A stretch of DNA of 46,073 nucleotides from Chloroflexota bacterium (lineage in GTDB: Bacteria; Chloroflexota; Anaerolineae; DUEN01): assembly GCA_013152435.1 (NCBI GenBank), contig JAADGJ010000019.1:1-46073 (forward strand), given 5' to 3'. A program made the position numbers and the translations under genes. A model generated the notes under the pieces. That model saw nothing but the letters and a program-made list of their open reading frames with translations. It was not told the origin of the DNA and did no database searches. Position 1 is the first letter of the stretch, and each line of letters opens with the position of its first letter. Shown in pieces: positions 18,758 to 29,200 of this stretch.

Positions 18758-19042
18758 TTATGAGGCGTGCGCCTCCCACTGAGCGATCACCTTCCGACCC
18801 TTGTCCGACAGGACCCAGATGGCGGTGTCCGTGACCAGGCAACGCTCTTGCAGCGGGCATAGCGTGCATTGCCCCGTGCACTGGCTGGTGACGGGCTGCA
18901 GGTAGCCCCGCTCGGCCAGCGTGGTCAGGATCTGTCGGAGGGTCGACTCGCTTAGATGCAGCTCCCGGGCCAATTCGTCCAGGGAGCGGGATCTTCCTTG
19001 GGCGGCGATCTGCAGGACCCGGATCAGCGGGTTATCGGTCAT
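18758..19042 (-). CDS. feoC: FeoC-like iron-sulfur winged-helix protein
   Basis: A 94-residue protein with an N-terminal winged helix (residues 1-50, SLDELARELHLSESTLRQIL) and a cysteine cluster C55-x3-C59-x2-C62-x5-C68, the arrangement seen in FeoC-type [Fe-S] proteins that regulate or stabilise FeoB. The ATG at 19042 follows the feoB stop by one nucleotide, so translation is coupled; an in-frame ATG at 19054 inside feoB is less likely. It is the last gene of feoABC. Confidence 0.82.
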   Translation of the reverse strand: MTDNPLIRVLQIAAQGRSRSLDELARELHLSESTLRQILTTLAERGYLQPVTSQCTGQCTLCPLQERCLVTDTAIWVLSDKGRKVIAQWEAHAS

Positions 19043-19043
19043 A

Positions 19044-21113
19044 TCACACCCCAAGGCCCAGCAGGGCGAAGGTCTGATAGACGATCACGCCCGCGACCAG
19101 GGATACGACCAACAGCAGCCCTACGCTCAGGGCGCTCCACTTCCAGGAGCCGGCCTCTTGCCGGATGATCGCCGTCGTCGCCGCGCAGGGGATGAAGAGC
19201 ATCTGCACGACGAGGAAGGCCAGCGCGGCCGCGGGCGTCAACGTGAGAGCCACGCGTCGGGCCAGCTCCATCCCCTCGCCACGGTAGAGGATCCCCAGCG
19301 CGACGATGGTGTTCTCCTTGGCGGCGAAGCTGCTCAGCAATGCGGTGATCAGTCGCCAATCCGTCCACCCCATCCAGCGGCCGATGGGCGTCAACGCTCG
19401 CCCCAGCCAGGCCAGCGCGCTCTGCTCCACCTCGCCCGTGGGCAGCGTGGCCAGCGCCCAGATCAGGATGGAGAAGATAAGGATGATCGTCCCCGCCTTC
19501 CGGATAAAGGCCACGGTGTTGTGCCAGACGAACAGCCCGATGGTGCGGGCGTTGGGCCAATGGTAGAGCGGGAGCTCCATGATGAAGGCGGAGTCCTCGT
19601 CGGAGAAGCCCACGCGGTGGATGACCATCCCCAGGAGGCCCAGGATAACGATGTTGAACGTCACCAGCCCCCAGGTCACGATGGCGGCGTGTGGCCCGAA
19701 GAAGGCTGGGGCCAGGAAGGCGATGACGGCCAGCCGGGCGGCGCAGGGGACCAGAGGGCTCAGGATGATGGTCATCAGCCGGGTGCGCCGATCCTCAATG
19801 ATGCGGGTTCCCATCACCGCGGGCACATTGCATCCGAACCCCAGGAACAGCGGCAGGAAGCTCTTCCCGTGTAATCCCATGAGGTGCATGAAGCGGTCCA
19901 TGACGAAAGCGGCGCGTGCCAGATAGCCGACGTCCTCCAGCAGGCCGAGCATGGCGAAGAAGATCAGGAGGATCGGCAGGAACGTGAGCACGGTGCCCAC
20001 GCCGCCGACGATGCCTTCGGCCAGGAGCCCGGATATCCACAGGGGAGCGGCGGCCAGGGCAGACTCGATGCCGGATCGCATGGGCTGTACGATCCCCGTA
20101 TCCAGCCATGCCTGGAGGGGGGTCGCGATCGCGTAGGTGATCCAGAAGACCACCCCGAAGATGCCGCTGAGCACCGCCAGCCCCCAGATCGGATGCGTCG
20201 CCACCCGATCCAGGCGATCGGTGAGCGTGATCGGCCCGGTGCTGGGGCGGACCATGGCGGCCCGAATCATGCGCTCCACCCACTCATAGCGCCCGCCTAC
20301 GATGTCCAGGAAGGCATCCTCATGGCTCCTCAGGATGGCCTCGACCTCGGACCAGATCTCGGCCGGGGTGGCCTCCCGCATCAGCGCCGTGATCTCGGAA
20401 TCCCCCTCCAGCAGCTTTAGGGATACCCAATCCTCCGGATAGGGGGCGGGGACATACGGGGCGATAAGGCGACGTACCTGTTGGAGCACCTCCGCGTGGG
20501 AGCTGCGAATCCCCGGCCGATTGGGGGTGAATTGCTCCGGATGGGTTGCGGCGTGTCGGGCGGCCTCCAGCAGTTCGTGTAGCCCCTGGTTGCGCGTGGC
20601 GACCAGCGGGATGACCGGGATCCCCAGCGCGGCCTCCAGCACGTGGGGCTCGATCTGGATCCCGTTTTGCTCGGCCACATCCAGCATGTTCAGGCCCAGC
20701 ACGAGGGGGCAGGGGAGCTGGAGAAGCTCGGCCACCAGGTAGAGGCTGTGTTCCAGCGCGGCCGCGTTGACGATGACGATGGTGGCGTCAGGGCGCTCCC
20801 GGATGATGTAATCCCGTGCGACGCGCTCCTCCGGTGAGTTCGCCGTCAGGCTGTACGTTCCCGGCAGGTCGACCAGGATGATGTCGATGTCCGGCAGGTG
20901 GATCGTGCCCACCTTCTGCTCGATCGTTTTCCCCGGCCAGTTGCCCACGTGCTGGTTGAGCCCGGTAAGCATGTTGAAGACGGTGGACTTGCCCACGTTG
21001 GGCTGCCCCGCCAGCGCGATGCGGAGTGTGCCTTGCCGAAGGCGTTGTGCCTGTTCCTGTGAGATTTGTGCTCCATTGGTGTGGCAAGAGGCTTGTATGA
21101 GGGATGGGGCCAT
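19044..21113 (-). CDS. feoB: Ferrous iron transport protein B
   Basis: A 689-residue inner-membrane Fe(II) transporter with an N-terminal G-protein domain: G1 GQPNVGKS (residues 36-43), G3 DLPG (82-85) and G4 NMLD (142-145). The FeoB helical GDI-like segment follows, then the polytopic core with GCNVPAVMGTR and the Gate motifs. AAGGTGAG just upstream of the ATG overlaps the feoA stop. The gene order feoA-feoB-feoC is tight. Length is within the family range. Confidence 0.96.
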   Translation of the reverse strand: MAPSLIQASCHTNGAQISQEQAQRLRQGTLRIALAGQPNVGKSTVFNMLTGLNQHVGNWPGKTIEQKVGTIHLPDIDIILVDLPGTYSLTANSPEERVARDYIIRERPDATIVIVNAAALEHSLYLVAELLQLPCPLVLGLNMLDVAEQNGIQIEPHVLEAALGIPVIPLVATRNQGLHELLEAARHAATHPEQFTPNRPGIRSSHAEVLQQVRRLIAPYVPAPYPEDWVSLKLLEGDSEITALMREATPAEIWSEVEAILRSHEDAFLDIVGGRYEWVERMIRAAMVRPSTGPITLTDRLDRVATHPIWGLAVLSGIFGVVFWITYAIATPLQAWLDTGIVQPMRSGIESALAAAPLWISGLLAEGIVGGVGTVLTFLPILLIFFAMLGLLEDVGYLARAAFVMDRFMHLMGLHGKSFLPLFLGFGCNVPAVMGTRIIEDRRTRLMTIILSPLVPCAARLAVIAFLAPAFFGPHAAIVTWGLVTFNIVILGLLGMVIHRVGFSDEDSAFIMELPLYHWPNARTIGLFVWHNTVAFIRKAGTIILIFSILIWALATLPTGEVEQSALAWLGRALTPIGRWMGWTDWRLITALLSSFAAKENTIVALGILYRGEGMELARRVALTLTPAAALAFLVVQMLFIPCAATTAIIRQEAGSWKWSALSVGLLLVVSLVAGVIVYQTFALLGLGV

Positions 21114-21119
21114 AATCGC

Positions 21120-21380
21120 TCACCTTGTCGTGGAAACCAGGATATGGCGGGCCTCGCCGCGGCCCAGGGCCACGCGCGTGCCCCGAACCAGCGTGATGAT
21201 GGGGCCTCGCCCGTAATTTTGCAGCACGGTGACTTCCGCGCCCGTCGTAAATCCCATCGTTGCCAGCCGATTGACGAAGCCGCGTCCCCCGCGCAGGGAG
21301 CGGATGATGCCGCGCGCTCCGGAGGGGAGGGAAGCCAGATCAACGACCTGGTCGGTGAAGGGCGTCGTGTTCGGTGTCAT
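21120..21380 (-). CDS. feoA: Ferrous iron transport protein A
   Basis: An 86-residue SH3-like cytoplasmic protein that supports FeoB. It shows the FeoA pattern: VDLASLPSGARGIIRSL, then GRGFVNRLATMGFTTGAEVTVLQ and the C-terminal G-RVALGRGEARHILV. The ATG at 21380 was chosen because GGAGG lies 8 nt upstream; the longer frame upstream overlaps fur and is not FeoA-like. Six nucleotides separate it from feoB. Confidence 0.93.
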   Translation of the reverse strand: MTPNTTPFTDQVVDLASLPSGARGIIRSLRGGRGFVNRLATMGFTTGAEVTVLQNYGRGPIITLVRGTRVALGRGEARHILVSTTR

Positions 21381-21465
21381 TCGATGTGCCTCCATACGGA
21401 GCTGGGATTCATGATGCTTGTGGTGCGTGTGCGATCGTTGACGCTGACCGGACGGATCGGCCGTT

Positions 21466-21906
21466 TCAATCCGTCCCCCGGCTGCATGCCGCGCATATCC
21501 CATGGACGGATAGGCTGGCGTGTGCCTCTGTGATGCCGTGTTCCAGCATCAAACGACGCGTGATCTGCGCGACCTCCGGGGCTTCGAATTCGATGACCCG
21601 GCCGCACTTCATGCAGACGAAGTGATGGTGCTCCTCGCCCCGGGCGGGCTCATACCATTCGGGGCCGGGGTCGCGGCTCAGCCGTCGGGTGCGGATAAGC
21701 CCCAGGTTCTTGCAGAGCTCGAGGGTCCGATAGACTGTGGACAGGGTGACCCCGGGATCTCGCTCGTGGGCTCGGAGGTACAGGTCTTTGGCCGTCAGGT
21801 GGGTGTCGCTCTCCTGCAGGACCTCCAGGATCACGCGCCTCTGGCGAGTCATGCGCCCCCCGGTGCGCGTCAGCGCGGCTTTCGCTCTCTGGACCAGGTC
21901 CTCCAT
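21466..21906 (-). CDS. fur: Fur-family metalloregulator
   Basis: A 146-residue repressor of the Fur/Zur/PerR family. The N-terminal winged helix includes TLSTVYRTLELCKNLGL (residues 54-70). The metal-binding region has HHH (93-95) and two structural CxxC pairs, C98/C101 and C138/C141. The start at 21906 has GGAAGAG upstream, and a promoter lies at 21945-21973. Its position just before feoABC on the same strand makes an iron-responsive role likely; Zur or PerR identity cannot be excluded. No clear 19-bp Fur box was found. Confidence 0.88.
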   Translation of the reverse strand: MEDLVQRAKAALTRTGGRMTRQRRVILEVLQESDTHLTAKDLYLRAHERDPGVTLSTVYRTLELCKNLGLIRTRRLSRDPGPEWYEPARGEEHHHFVCMKCGRVIEFEAPEVAQITRRLMLEHGITEAHASLSVHGICAACSRGTD

Positions 21907-21944
21907 AGGTGCTCTTCCTTTGCTGTGAATCGTTCGCATTGGCA

Positions 21945-21973
21945 ATAATAGTGTAACCCGGATCGTGCGGAAA
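21945..21973 (-). promoter_or_regulatory. Promoter of fur (and perhaps feoABC)
   Basis: On the minus strand TTTCCG (21973-21968), 17 bases, then TATTAT (21950-21945). The expected start lies near 21938, about 30 nt before the fur ATG. Confidence 0.5.
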
Positions 21974-21999
21974 CGGTATGATAAAGATTACCCGCATAA

Positions 22000-22034
22000 G
22001 GAAAGGCCACACCCCGTGAAGGGTATGGCCTCCT
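22000..22034 (-). terminator. Terminator of ssrA
   Basis: Reading the minus strand, GGCCATACCC, a short TTCAC loop and GGGGTGTGGCC form a strong stem followed by TTTCCTT. It starts just after the encoded CCA end of tmRNA. Confidence 0.75.
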
Positions 22035-22035
22035 T

Positions 22036-22462
22036 TGGTGGAGATGCCGGGAATCGAACCCGGGTCCGGGACATTCGGCCTCGGACGTCTACAAGCTTAG
22101 TCAGGGTTTTGCATTTGTCACCAGGCGGGCCGCCCCTGACGGCGTCCCTTTGCCTGGCCAGCCGCTGATCTTAGATCGGCCTTAGCGGCGTCCGGCCGAT
22201 CGCACCCTGCTGTCTATGACGGTGACACCCGACGCCAGCCGGGACCACGTCGGGGCACCGAGGTCACCCGCAGGTGACCAGCTGTTCTCCTCCGCGTCCG
22301 CTATTACGCGGCGACGGCCATAGCCGTGCGCGGCGCGAACGCGAAGTTGAACGCCTTGCCAGTGTTCTTGGCACTTTTTGGGTTCTGCTCTGGTTTAACG
22401 AGGGAAGAGCACCTCGGCTTGCAGTCCTCAGCCAGCCTGCCCCGTCGAAACCTGTCATCCCC
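22036..22462 (-). ncRNA. ssrA: Transfer-messenger RNA (tmRNA)
   Basis: Rescues stalled ribosomes by trans-translation with SmpB. The 5' end GGGGATGACAGGTTTCGACG is the classic tmRNA start; GGGGATG pairs with CATCTCC at the 3' end to form the acceptor stem. The 3' end carries the T-arm GGGTTCGATTCCC and an encoded CCA (22036-22038). The tag frame, followed by two stops (TAA TAG), begins near 22372 with AKNTGKAFNF and ends RTAMAVAA, 22 residues in all. The final AVAA fits a ClpXP-type degradation signal. Total length is about 427 nt, a one-piece tmRNA. Boundaries follow the pairing. Confidence 0.95.
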
Positions 22463-22476
22463 AGACTGGCAGCTAT

Positions 22477-22505
22477 ATTTTACCCCAGTTTGTTGATTTT
22501 GTAAA
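22477..22505 (-). promoter_or_regulatory. Promoter of ssrA
   Basis: On the minus strand TTTACA (22505-22500), 17 bases, then TAAAAT (22482-22477), placing transcription start a few bases upstream of the mature 5' end at 22462. Confidence 0.7.
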
Positions 22506-22544
22506 ATAGAGTTTCATTAGAATTTCGGGTGGGGGCGACCGCCG

Positions 22545-22724
22545 TGTCATGGCTCCACAGAAACCCTACCTTGTCCAGCTTGCGCCTGCCTCTCTCGGCC
22601 CTTTCCGCAGGGGGCTGGGCCGGGGCCGGACAGGTCAGAGGCGGGAGAAAGACTTTTCCGGAGGGACTTCGCCCCTCCGGGCCTTCTCATGGCAGGAGCA
22701 ACAGGATCTCTCAGACACGCTCTC
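22545..22724. repeat. Hairpin-rich repeat, left-truncated copy 3
   Basis: It matches the core and right part of the element at 3168-3360: CGCCTGCC…GGACAGG, then CTTTTCCGGAGGG with CCCTCCGG, and the right end TCTCAGACACGCTCTC (22709-22724). The left terminus is missing. It lies in the gene-free stretch 22506-22853. Confidence 0.8.
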
Positions 22725-22734
22725 AGCCGCAAGA

Positions 22735-22758
22735 GGGCGGGTAAGAAACCCGCCCTAC
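22735..22758 (-). repeat. REP-like hairpin, GGGCGGG type
   Basis: Stem GGGCGGG (22735-22741) / CCCGCCC (22749-22755) around TAAGAAA, then TAC. On the minus strand the loop reads TTTCTTA. It is identical, in reverse, to the element at 38617-38640. Confidence 0.8.
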
Positions 22759-22785
22759 TTGCTACTTGCTACAAGATGACGGGTG

Positions 22786-22818
22786 GAGGGCCTCCCTGTC
22801 TGCTTGCGGGAGGCCCTC
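22786..22818. terminator. Strong hairpin, probable terminator of the oxidoreductase gene
   Basis: GAGGGCCTCCC (22786-22796) and GGGAGGCCCTC (22808-22818) form a perfect 11-bp stem with an 11-nt loop, 36 nt past the stop of the minus-strand oxidoreductase gene. A weak T-run is present only on the plus side. Confidence 0.55.
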
Positions 22819-22853
22819 GTTTCTCCCCTGTCGGGAGCGTTGGCGGCGGGAGG

Positions 22854-23855
22854 TTACTGGCTCGCTAACTTCTCACGCGCTTTCGCCGCCCAATCCGGAT
22901 CGGCCAACATGGCCCGTCCGATGGCGACCAGATCCACCTTTCCCTCTCGGATCACCTGATCGGCGAAGACCGGATCGGTGATTCCGCCCGCGACGACGAC
23001 GGGAATGTCGATCTCAGCCCGGATGGCGGCTGCCATGGGGACGAAATATCCCTGGCTGGTGCCGTCCCAGTCGGGCGGCGCGGCACCGCCCAGGCCGCCC
23101 GATACGTCCAGCAGATCCACGCCGGCGGCGGCCAGCGCCTTCGCTGCCTCTCGTCCTTCCTCTTCCGTCAGGCCGCCCGGCAGGAGATCGTTGGCCCCCA
23201 GCCGATACAGCAGCAGGTGATCCTCGTCCACCACCTGGCGCACGGCGCGGGTCACCTCCAGCGGCATGCGCAGGCGGCCCTTCAGGTCGCCGCCGTAGGC
23301 GTCGGTGCGTCGATTGGTCAGCGGGGAGAGGAACTGGCTCAGCAGATACCCGTGCGCCCCATGGATCTCGACGAAGTCGAATCCGGCGGCCAGCGCTCGG
23401 CGGGCGGCCGCTACAAACGCCTCGACGATCTCCGGGATCTCCTCGAGCGTGAGCGCCCGGGCTGGCTCGGAGGCGCCGGGGACGATGCCGTCCGATGGCG
23501 CCACGGGCTGGGTGCCTGCGGTCTCCCGGGTGGCCTTGCCGCCGCCATGGGTGATCTGGATGCCGACCACGGTATCGCACGCTTTCACCGCCTCGGCCAG
23601 ACGACGCAGCCCTGGGATCAGGGCGTCATCGTAGATGCCCAGCTGCTGTTTGTTTACCCGGCCGTCCCGGCGGATATACGAGTGCTCGACGATGACCATG
23701 CCCACGCCCGCCCGCGCGCGCCGCACGTAATGCTCGATATGCGCGTCGGTCACGGCGCCGCTGTCGTCCGACATGTTGTTGGCCATGGGCGGCAGCACGA
23801 TGCGATTCTTCAGGGTGAACCGCTTGACGGTCAGAGGGGAGAACAATCCGCTCAT
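22854..23855 (-). CDS. Old Yellow Enzyme family NADH:flavin oxidoreductase
   Basis: A 333-residue FMN-dependent TIM-barrel protein of the OYE family. It shows NRIVLPPMANNMS at the N-terminus, QITHGGGKA near residue 100, EIHGAHGYLLSQFLSPLTNRRTDAYGG, and the phosphate-binding VAGGITDP and AIGRAMLADPDW at the C-terminus. It is shorter than fused 2,4-dienoyl-CoA reductases, so it is a single-domain enzyme. The start at 23855 has AAAGGAGAG upstream; the open frame beyond it overlaps the glucosidase gene and is not protein-like. It follows the glucosidase by 37 nt and is probably in its operon. The physiological substrate is unknown. Confidence 0.9.
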   Translation of the reverse strand: MSGLFSPLTVKRFTLKNRIVLPPMANNMSDDSGAVTDAHIEHYVRRARAGVGMVIVEHSYIRRDGRVNKQQLGIYDDALIPGLRRLAEAVKACDTVVGIQITHGGGKATRETAGTQPVAPSDGIVPGASEPARALTLEEIPEIVEAFVAAARRALAAGFDFVEIHGAHGYLLSQFLSPLTNRRTDAYGGDLKGRLRMPLEVTRAVRQVVDEDHLLLYRLGANDLLPGGLTEEEGREAAKALAAAGVDLLDVSGGLGGAAPPDWDGTSQGYFVPMAAAIRAEIDIPVVVAGGITDPVFADQVIREGKVDLVAIGRAMLADPDWAAKAREKLASQ

Positions 23856-23892
23856 CAATCTCTCTCCTTTACGCAACACGCAATACGTAACG

Positions 23893-26224
<2,332 letters not shown>

Positions 26225-26237
26225 GGCTGCGGACACC

Positions 26238-29200
26238 GTGTTCCACCGTATACGAGGGAGCGTGCTGGCTGCGCTCCTGCTACTCCTCCTCCCGCTGCTG
26301 TGGTTTGCGCCGGTTCTGACCGGCCGCCACACGTTGCTCCCCGCCGATAATTTCTACGCCTGGGAACCCTGGCGCAGCTTCGCTGAGCAGATGGGGGTGG
26401 ACGTCCCCCACAATGAGCTGCTGAGCGACCTCATCCTGGAGAATTATCCCTGGAAGCGGTTCATCCGGGAGAGCTTGAGCGCTCGTCAGATCCCTCTGTG
26501 GAATCCCTACCTGTTCTCGGGCATGCCGTTCCTGGCGGATGCCCAGCATTCGGCGTTGTATCCCTTCAGCGTGCTCTTCTGGATCATGCCGCTGGAGGTG
26601 GCTTACGGCTGGTTCACCGCGTTGCAGATCGCCCTGGCGGGGTTGAGCCTGTACGCGCTGGCGCGCGTGCTGCGCCTGTCCCGTCCGGCGGCCTTGATCG
26701 GCGCCGTCGCCTACATGCTCAGCGGCTTCTTCATGGTCAGCGTGGTCTTCACCATGATGATCGCCGCGGCCGCGTGGCTGCCCGCCCTGCTGGCCTGCAT
26801 CGAGGTCGTCATCCGTAAGCAGGAAGACAAGGGAGATGTCCCCTATTCGCCTGTGCCCTACGTCGCGCTGGGAAGCCTGATCCTGGGGATGCAGGTGTTG
26901 GCCGGGCATGTGGAGATCACCTACTACGTGCTGGTGGTGTCCGGCTTCTACGCCGCGTGGCGGCTGGTGGGCTTGTGGCGTCGGCTGGGGCGGTGGCAGC
27001 CGGCGGTGCGATTGGGCGCCTGGCTGCTGGCGATGGTGGCGGTGGGCCTGGCGCTGGGCGGCATTCAGCTCCTGCCGCTGATCGAGCTGGCCCAGAGGAA
27101 CTTCCGCCAGGGCTCGGTGACCTACCGGGATGTGGTGGGCTGGGCCTGGCCCACACGGCAGGTGCTCACCTTCGTGCTCCCCGATGTCTTCGGCAATCCC
27201 AGCCATCATGGCTACTGGGATATCTGGTCGTTCCGCTGGGTCCCAGCCACCGTGAACGCGCTGGGGCAGCCGGCTCGAACCATCTTCTGGGGCGTGAAGA
27301 ACTACGTCGAGGGGGGAAACTATCTGGGCCTGCTGGCGATGGGGCTGGCCGGGGTGGCGCTGGTTCGGGCCGTCCTGGACCGCCGCGGCGGGGAGAGCCG
27401 CAGACGTCGGGATCAGACCGCGTTCTTTGCTCTCCTCAGCCTGATCTCCCTGGCCAACGCGTTCGGCACGCCCGTGTACGCCCTCTTCTATTACGGCCTG
27501 CCCTGGTATAAGCAGGTGCACTCGCCGTTCCGCTGGGTCTTCCCCCTCACCCTGTCGGTCGCCGTGCTGGCGGCGTTGGGGGCGGACGCGCTCCTGCGGG
27601 CGTCGGAGGATCGGCGATGGCTGCGTCGTGTGGCCCGGCTGATCGCCCTGGCGCTGATCGTGGCCGGGGGAGGCGCATTGCTCGCCGTGGGCGCCAGCCT
27701 GGTGTGGCCGGATCCCTTCATCGCCGCGGGCCAGCGCGTGGTCGACGGCTCCGACCTGGCGCAGATGGCCTTTGCCGATGGCCGGATGTTCTGGAGCTAC
27801 CAGGCCGTCAATCTGCTCAAGTTCGGGATCATGGCGGTGCTCTCCGGCCTGGTGATCTGGGTGGCGGCCCACCGTCCCACGGGTGACCGCCGATCGATCC
27901 GACGCCTCTGGCCCGCGCTGGCGATCGTCGTTCTGGCGTTCGATTTCTGGCTGGCCTTTGGGCGCTTTAACCCGGCTGTCGACCCCAAGTTGCTTCGCTT
28001 CACGCCGCCCAGCATCGCGTGGTTGCAGGATCGTTTGGACGAGCCGGATGGCCCCTGGCGCTTCACCACCTTCAACGCACCGGGTGAGAAGACGCTGAAC
28101 GCGAACGCGGGATGGCTCTACGACCTGCAGGATGTGCGCGGGTACGACTCGATCATCCCCAAGCAGTACACCGACTACATGGACCGCATCCAGCCGCAGG
28201 CCGGCGAATTGCTCTACAACCGGATCGCCCCCATCTACACGCAGGGAAGGGGGCCCTCCGGCTATGAGGCGTTGGACTCCCCCTGGCTGGCGCTGTTGGG
28301 CGTGCGGTACGTTGTGACGACGCAGCACATTCCCAATGCCACCTATGAACTCGTCTATCAGGATGAGGTCCGCATCTATCGCAATCGGGAGGCCATGCCG
28401 CGCGCCTTCGTCATGCGTTGCGCCGCGGCGGAGCCGACGTCCGAGGTAGACTGGGCGGCTGTGGACCCGCGGACGGAGCTGGTGTTGGAGACGGAGGAGG
28501 CCGTCGAGGGGACGGGATCGGGATCGGCTTCCTTCCTGCATCTTGCGCCGTGTACCCTGGACCCGGCTCGCGTGGTGCGTTACACCGGAAACGAGGTCGA
28601 GGTCGAGGCGTCCGGGGGCGAGGGCGCCTACCTGGTGTTGGCGGATGCGTACTTCCCCGGGTGGAAGGCGTACACGCGCCCAGTCGCAGGCTCTTCGTCC
28701 GACGAGCGGGAGCTCACGATCTATCGGGCGTACGGGAACTTCCGGGCCGTAGAGTTGGGGGCGGGGCAACAGATCGTGCGCTTCAAATACACCCCCATGT
28801 CCTTCAAGCTGGGGGTATACGTCTCCTTCCTGTCCTGGGTGACGCTGCTGCTGGCCGCCGGGTGGTGGGCCTGGGGACGCTTCTATCGCGAGGTGAGCGG
28901 GGAGGCGGCCGAGGTCCGCCGGGTGGCCAAGAACAGCCTGGTTCCCATGGGGCTCTCGTTGGTGAACAAGGGCATCGACTTCGCCTTCGCCATGTTGCGG
29001 CTGCGCATCCTGACCCCCACCGGTGAGGGCTCTTACACCTTCGCCATCAACTTCTATGCCTTCTTCGAGATCCTGGTGCGCTTTGGGCTGGGGACCCTGC
29101 TGACCCGGGAGGTGGCGCGGGACCGAGAGCAGGCGGGACGCTATCTGAGCAACGTGGTCATGCTACGGGTGGCCCTGTGGCTACTCGCCCTGCCGGTGAT

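Noticed and set aside
21381-21503. Longer FeoA N-terminus
   Set aside because: It overlaps fur and is not FeoA-like; the GGAGG sits before 21380.
22036-22070. A tRNA gene, from the T-arm-like sequence
   Set aside because: It is the 3' tRNA-like part of tmRNA; no separate cloverleaf with anticodon exists, and I found no other tRNA in the window.
26280-28769. 829-residue open frame on the minus strand opposite the fusion gene
   Set aside because: It is rich in Arg, His, Gln and Pro with no family motif and no ribosome binding site. The plus-strand frame has clear membrane-protein motifs, so this is a GC-rich antisense shadow.
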